Both the position numbers and the translations under genes were made by a program. This document shows positions 60,256 through 64,000 of a stretch of DNA of 64,000 nt, piece by piece (within the stretch, counting starts at the first letter, position 1; each line of letters begins with the position of its first letter). Source of the stretch: DYCT01 sp051875715 (GTDB lineage Bacteria; Bacteroidota; Bacteroidia; Bacteroidales; Bacteroidaceae); the NCBI GenBank assembly GCA_051875715.1, contig JBJEHD010000024.1:62001-126000 (forward strand), written 5' to 3'. The notes under the pieces were generated by a model. The model worked only from the letters and a program-made list of their open reading frames with translations, searched no databases and was not told where the DNA came from.

Positions 60256-62184
60256 TTATTGAATGATTTTCTCTGTCACGATGCGTCCGTCGCTCATCTG
60301 CCGGCGTACGAGGTTCAGCCCCGGCTGCAACCGGGAACGGCGGCGTCCGTCGGGCGTGTAGATGTGGGTGCTTACCACCTCATTACTGACCAGGGAGGTA
60401 TCGATGGCCGTTTCGTCGAGTGCCTTTCCCTCGATGAGGACGTCGCTCAGGCAGATGGTCTTGCCGGTGGCGGCCCCGTTGTACCACGGATAGACGCGCA
60501 CGTGCAGTTCCTCGCCTTCGTTCAGGGTCAGCACGGGCTGGGCTTCTACGCGGTTCATGGTGTTGGAGGCCATCTTGGTGGGGGCGTACAGGGTGGAGCG
60601 GGTCTGGAAGCCGTCGGTCGAGTAATACACATGGCACATCATGCCGCTTCCGCCGGCACCGCCTACGTAGAGCGCGATGCGGGTCACCTTGAGTTGCGTG
60701 CCCGGGGCCACCTTGACGCCGAAGTCGATGTATCGTTCGGGGTTGTCGTCGATTTCATCGGCCGGCCAGTTGGAGCCTTCGATGACGTTCCGCTGTGTCT
60801 TCCGGTCGGGCTGTTCGCCGGCCGGGATGCCGTCCGGATAGAGGGTATAGTAGTTTCCTGCGGGGTCTGTTCCGCCTTTGGGTGCCGAGTATTTTTCCAG
60901 CACCATGCCTTTCCACACTTCGTCGAGGGCCGTGACCGGGCCTTCGACGGCACAAGAGGCGTCCTTCTCCAGACGCCAGAAGGCTTTCGCGTCGGCTCCG
61001 CCTTCCAGCACGACCGCCGTGGCCGAAACGGGGATGGAGAGCGTCTTGTCGCCCTGGCTTATCGTGATGGTGCCGGTCAGCGTGCCGGCTTCGGCCAGTT
61101 CGACCTGTGCGTAGAAGTTCTGCACCAGGGTTCCGCCCGCATAGTCGACAGTCAACTGCGACGTCCATTCGGTCTTGTTGGTGGAGAGGCGGATGCCGGC
61201 CGTCGCCGCGATGGTGATTGTGCCGCTGGCCGGCTGCATGTCGAATCCGCTCAAGGAGAACTCACGACTCAGCGTCTGCCCTTTGTAGGCTTCGCCCAGA
61301 TGGGCTTCGGAGGGCGACACGCCGAGTTCGCTCGTCAGCCGGATGTAGTCGGTCAGGATGTCCTGCTGCTTCAGCATCTGTGCGCACAGCCGGGCGGCCA
61401 GCGTGGCGCCGACGGCGTTGAAGTGGGTCGAGCCGGCTCCGTCGAAGAGTTGCTTCTCGCAGTTGGCGGCGCCGTAGCTTTCGTACAGGTCGCGGGTGGC
61501 GGTGGTCAGGTCGATGTAGGGCAGGCCCATCTCTTCGGCCAGCAGCCGCATCTGATGGGCGTAGTCCATCGTATGGTCGTCGGCGGCCAGTTTCGTCCCG
61601 GCCTTCGGTCCTTGGTCGGTCAGCACCTGGTAGCTGTCGCCCAGGTCGTGACGGCCGTTGCGTTTGATTTTGCCGTTCCCATCGAAGTAGCTGCGGCACA
61701 CCGGGCCGACAAAGACGGGATGTGCGCCCAGGGCCAGGGCTTCTTCAGCTATCTTTCTCAGGTTCGCGCGATAGGTGGTCGTCGGCACGGAGCCGCGCAG
61801 GTCGACTGCGGCGGCTGCGGCGTTGTCGCCTATGGAGAGGTAATAGTCGCGCAAGGCCACGCCGTCCATGCCGCCGTTCTTCTCGTCGTTGTGGGCGAAC
61901 TGGATGAGGACGTAGTCGCCGGCTGCGACGTTGTTCTTGGCTGCCGCCCACAGTTCTTCGTATCCGCCGCGCGAGTCGCGTCCGCCCTTGGCATAGTTGA
62001 TGGAGGTGGCGCCTTCCAGGAATTGTTGCACATACATGCCCCAACCTCGGGTGACGGTGGCGTTCTCGTCGTAGGGTGCCATGGTGGAGTCGCCCAGGGT
62101 GTGTACCTTTATGGGGTTGTTGGCCCACAGGGTTCCGGCCAACGTGCAGGCCGCCAGAAGGAGGCCTTGAATTGTGTTCTTCAT
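60256..62184 (-). CDS. Rhamnogalacturonan acetylesterase (CE12-like, SGNH hydrolase) with sorting domain
   Basis: A 642-residue exported esterase with signal peptide ending LAGTLWA (~21). The SGNH fold (~24-285) shows block I GDSTMAP (Ser33), block II AKGGRDSRG (Gly68), block III FAHND (Asn99) and block V THFNAVGA (His254). The usual Asp three residues before the His is Gly251, with Asp248 nearby. Residues ~300-600 hold beta-sandwich modules, and the end (TPDGRRRSRLQPGLNLVRRQ) a type IX-like sorting domain. It should deacetylate rhamnogalacturonan I. The gene is 13 bp upstream of the CE8 gene. Confidence 0.9.
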   Translation of the reverse strand: MKNTIQGLLLAACTLAGTLWANNPIKVHTLGDSTMAPYDENATVTRGWGMYVQQFLEGATSINYAKGGRDSRGGYEELWAAAKNNVAAGDYVLIQFAHNDEKNGGMDGVALRDYYLSIGDNAAAAAVDLRGSVPTTTYRANLRKIAEEALALGAHPVFVGPVCRSYFDGNGKIKRNGRHDLGDSYQVLTDQGPKAGTKLAADDHTMDYAHQMRLLAEEMGLPYIDLTTATRDLYESYGAANCEKQLFDGAGSTHFNAVGATLAARLCAQMLKQQDILTDYIRLTSELGVSPSEAHLGEAYKGQTLSREFSLSGFDMQPASGTITIAATAGIRLSTNKTEWTSQLTVDYAGGTLVQNFYAQVELAEAGTLTGTITISQGDKTLSIPVSATAVVLEGGADAKAFWRLEKDASCAVEGPVTALDEVWKGMVLEKYSAPKGGTDPAGNYYTLYPDGIPAGEQPDRKTQRNVIEGSNWPADEIDDNPERYIDFGVKVAPGTQLKVTRIALYVGGAGGSGMMCHVYYSTDGFQTRSTLYAPTKMASNTMNRVEAQPVLTLNEGEELHVRVYPWYNGAATGKTICLSDVLIEGKALDETAIDTSLVSNEVVSTHIYTPDGRRRSRLQPGLNLVRRQMSDGRIVTEKIIQ

Positions 62185-62259
62185 TTCCGTTTGAATTTTT
62201 AGGGTTTAAAACGGAAGCAAAAGAACGGGGAAAAACGCCCACTCGGGTGGAAAAATGTG

Positions 62260-64000
62260 TCAAAGAGGGGGCAAATGCGGTTCAGACGGCTTTTTGACCA
62301 ATTCTCGGTAGTCGGAGGGAGAATGGCCGACCGAATTTTTGAAGCATTTGCTGAAATATTTCGGGTCGTTGAAGCCGCATCCGTAGGCGATGTCGGACAC
62401 GGAGGCATCGGTCTCGGCCAGCCGGCGGCAGGCTTGCTTGATGCGGGCCTCGCGGAGGAAGTCGGCCGGCGTCAGGCCGACGATGGATTTCAGTTTCCGA
62501 TTCAGGCCGGATCGACTGGTGGCCGCGGCCTCGGCCATGTCGTTCACCCCCAGTTCGGCATCATCGATATGGGCTTCGACGAAGGCCATCACACGCTGCA
62601 TGAACAGGCGGTCGTCCTCGGACAGTTCCACGGCCGGAGGCTGTATCGCATCGGGTACGACGGTGGAGGGTGGGGTTTCCTTTTCGTCGGGAATCCGGGA
62701 CAAGATGTCGAGGTAGGCTTCCAATGTTTCGCGCTGCTGCCGCTTGATGCGCCTTATATATATAAAGGTATAGAGGATTCCGCCCAGTAGGGCCATGCCC
62801 AGCAGGGCCAGCAAGAGCCGGCCGGCCCACGTCTCGAAGAAGCGGGCTTCCACCACGAGCATGAGTGTGCGCACGTTGTCCACCCATACGCCATCGGCGT
62901 TCGTCGACCGCAGTTGCAGCCGGTACGTGCCCGGGGCCAGGTTCCAAAACGAGACGGAACGGTTCTTTCCGATGTGGTTCCACTCGGTCTCGTCCTCCAT
63001 CCGAAACGCATAACTGATACCGGCCGGCTCGGTATAGTCCAGCGCAGCAAAATGGACGGTCAGGCTGCGCTCGTGCGGGCGGAGGCGCAACTCGCGCAAT
63101 CGGCTGACAGCGCGGCGCACCGGCTGTCCGGGCAGGGCAATGCCCGTCAGGACCAACGGAGGGCGGTAGGCATCCTTCTTCATCCGGTCGCCGGTCAAGG
63201 TGAACGCCCCGTCCTCCAGTCCGAAGAGCCAACGTCCGTCGGGCAGGTGCAGGGGGCCTGCCTCGGAGAAGCGCATCGAACGGCGAAAGAAGTGCGAGTC
63301 GAAATAGCCGGCCACCTGCCGTTCGGGTTCCCAGGTCATCAGCCGGTTGCTGCCCACAATCCAGAGTTCTCCCCGGTTCTCGGCCAGGGCCAGGGCTATG
63401 TCGGAGTTCATGCCGCTCGACACGTCGTGATGCCGGAACTCCAGCCGCTCGGCCATCAGGTCGGCAGTCAGCACCTCGTTGACACCGCCGCTCTCGGTGC
63501 TCACCCAGATGCGGTGGCGTGCGTCCTCCAGCACGTCCATCGTGGCGTTACAGCTCAGGCTGTTCGCCCGGTCGGCCTCGCGCCGGTGCAGGCGGAAATG
63601 CCCGTCCTTCATCACCAGCAGTCCTTCGGTGGTCGTGGCCAGCAGGATGCCGTCGGCCGTCCAGTGCAGGCGGCGCACCCGATGTTCCTTCATGGGTGGA
63701 TAGGCGGGGTCGGTGCGCATCCCGGTCACCGACGGGTATGCCTCCTCCGGATGGTCTATCCGGCACAGGCCTCCTCCCATGGTGGCCAGCCAGAGCCGTC
63801 CCTCGCGGTCGGGGCAGATGTCGTAGACCGACGAACAGGGCGGGCAATCGAAATGTTCCACCCGGAAGCCGCCCACGCGTTCCGTCAGCCGGAACAGGCC
63901 GTCGGGCTTGCTTCCCATCCACCAGGTGGCTGTATCGGCCTGTACAATGCAGTAGACGGGCGACCCGAAGTGGACCGGACCGGCTCGGCATGCAAACGCC
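62260..64000 (-). CDS. Membrane propeller/Y_Y_Y regulator with AraC HTH, no kinase (5' part outside the window)
   Basis: About 580 codons are visible and the frame is open to the right edge, so the N-terminus is missing. Order: two-component-regulator beta-propeller repeats (REGRLWLATMGGG, RHRIWVSTESGG, ENRGELWIVGSN), Y_Y_Y domain (~ LDYTEPAGISYAFRMEDETEW), one transmembrane helix (plus coordinates ~62755-62830), a ~100-residue linker, and a C-terminal AraC HTH (TSRSGLNRKLKSIVG, ... YGCGFNDPKYFSKCFK). No histidine kinase, HATPase or receiver domain lies between membrane and HTH. It likely senses a pectin fragment and controls the CE8/CE12 operon. Confidence 0.88.
   Translation of the reverse strand, partial: AFACRAGPVHFGSPVYCIVQADTATWWMGSKPDGLFRLTERVGGFRVEHFDCPPCSSVYDICPDREGRLWLATMGGGLCRIDHPEEAYPSVTGMRTDPAYPPMKEHRVRRLHWTADGILLATTTEGLLVMKDGHFRLHRREADRANSLSCNATMDVLEDARHRIWVSTESGGVNEVLTADLMAERLEFRHHDVSSGMNSDIALALAENRGELWIVGSNRLMTWEPERQVAGYFDSHFFRRSMRFSEAGPLHLPDGRWLFGLEDGAFTLTGDRMKKDAYRPPLVLTGIALPGQPVRRAVSRLRELRLRPHERSLTVHFAALDYTEPAGISYAFRMEDETEWNHIGKNRSVSFWNLAPGTYRLQLRSTNADGVWVDNVRTLMLVVEARFFETWAGRLLLALLGMALLGGILYTFIYIRRIKRQQRETLEAYLDILSRIPDEKETPPSTVVPDAIQPPAVELSEDDRLFMQRVMAFVEAHIDDAELGVNDMAEAAATSRSGLNRKLKSIVGLTPADFLREARIKQACRRLAETDASVSDIAYGCGFNDPKYFSKCFKNSVGHSPSDYRELVKKPSEPHLPPL

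Overview
The window reads as a chromosomal segment of a fairly GC-rich member of the Bacteroidales (phylum Bacteroidota). The basis is a SusC/SusD pair, hybrid-regulator-like propeller/AraC proteins, a long-form IspG, a TGS-uridine kinase fusion, type-IX-secretion-like C-terminal sorting domains, and promoters of the Bacteroidota type (TTTG, 19-21 nt, TAnnTTTG). I cannot fix the genus from sequence alone. Prevotellaceae- or Bacteroidaceae-like is the best guess.

Layout. 1-4605: end of gpmI, ndk, and two cell-envelope proteins of unknown role (DUF3108 and Ig-like lipoprotein). 4966-34016: a large polysaccharide utilisation locus (PUL). On the minus strand, read from high to low coordinates, it has a secreted three-module binding protein, a beta-helix protein, SusC, SusD, a PL8 lyase, an N-acetylhexosamine-1-kinase-like kinase, a CBM9-like protein, a second PL8 lyase, GH3, GH2 and a third, divergent PL8-superfamily lyase. 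A divergent plus-strand arm carries a GH88 unsaturated glucuronyl hydrolase and a serine-type sulfatase. Lyase + GH88 + sulfatase + amino-sugar kinase is the toolkit expected for a sulfated glycosaminoglycan (chondroitin or hyaluronan type). GH2 and GH3 are unexpected extras, so the exact substrate is inferred.

34272-41399: housekeeping genes on the minus strand (rpoN, PAP2-like membrane protein, gcvH, purE, ispG, PAS protein, plus the TGS-uridine kinase). 41483-43174: a Na/Pi cotransporter. 43431-43616: tRNA-Leu(UAA) and tRNA-Gly(GCC). 43845-49000: a conserved-looking minus-strand run (prmC, recX, comF, pyrE, SRPBCC protein, argH, degenerate Rieske-like lipoprotein) with ribD divergent from prmC. 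50118-56283: cysS, pnp, a thioredoxin-fold lipoprotein without its CXXC, greA and a HIT protein. 56412-64000: the edge of a second, pectin-directed locus: a giant modular CE8 pectin esterase, a CE12 rhamnogalacturonan acetylesterase, and a propeller/AraC membrane regulator running off the window.

The most unusual noncoding structure is a set of gene-free spacers (4716-4869, 21655-21741, 43191-43295), each built from repeated variants of a different short palindromic word. There is also a roughly 170-bp element with terminal inverted repeats whose left end supplies the ndk stop codon, and a terminator-like hairpin in the greA leader.
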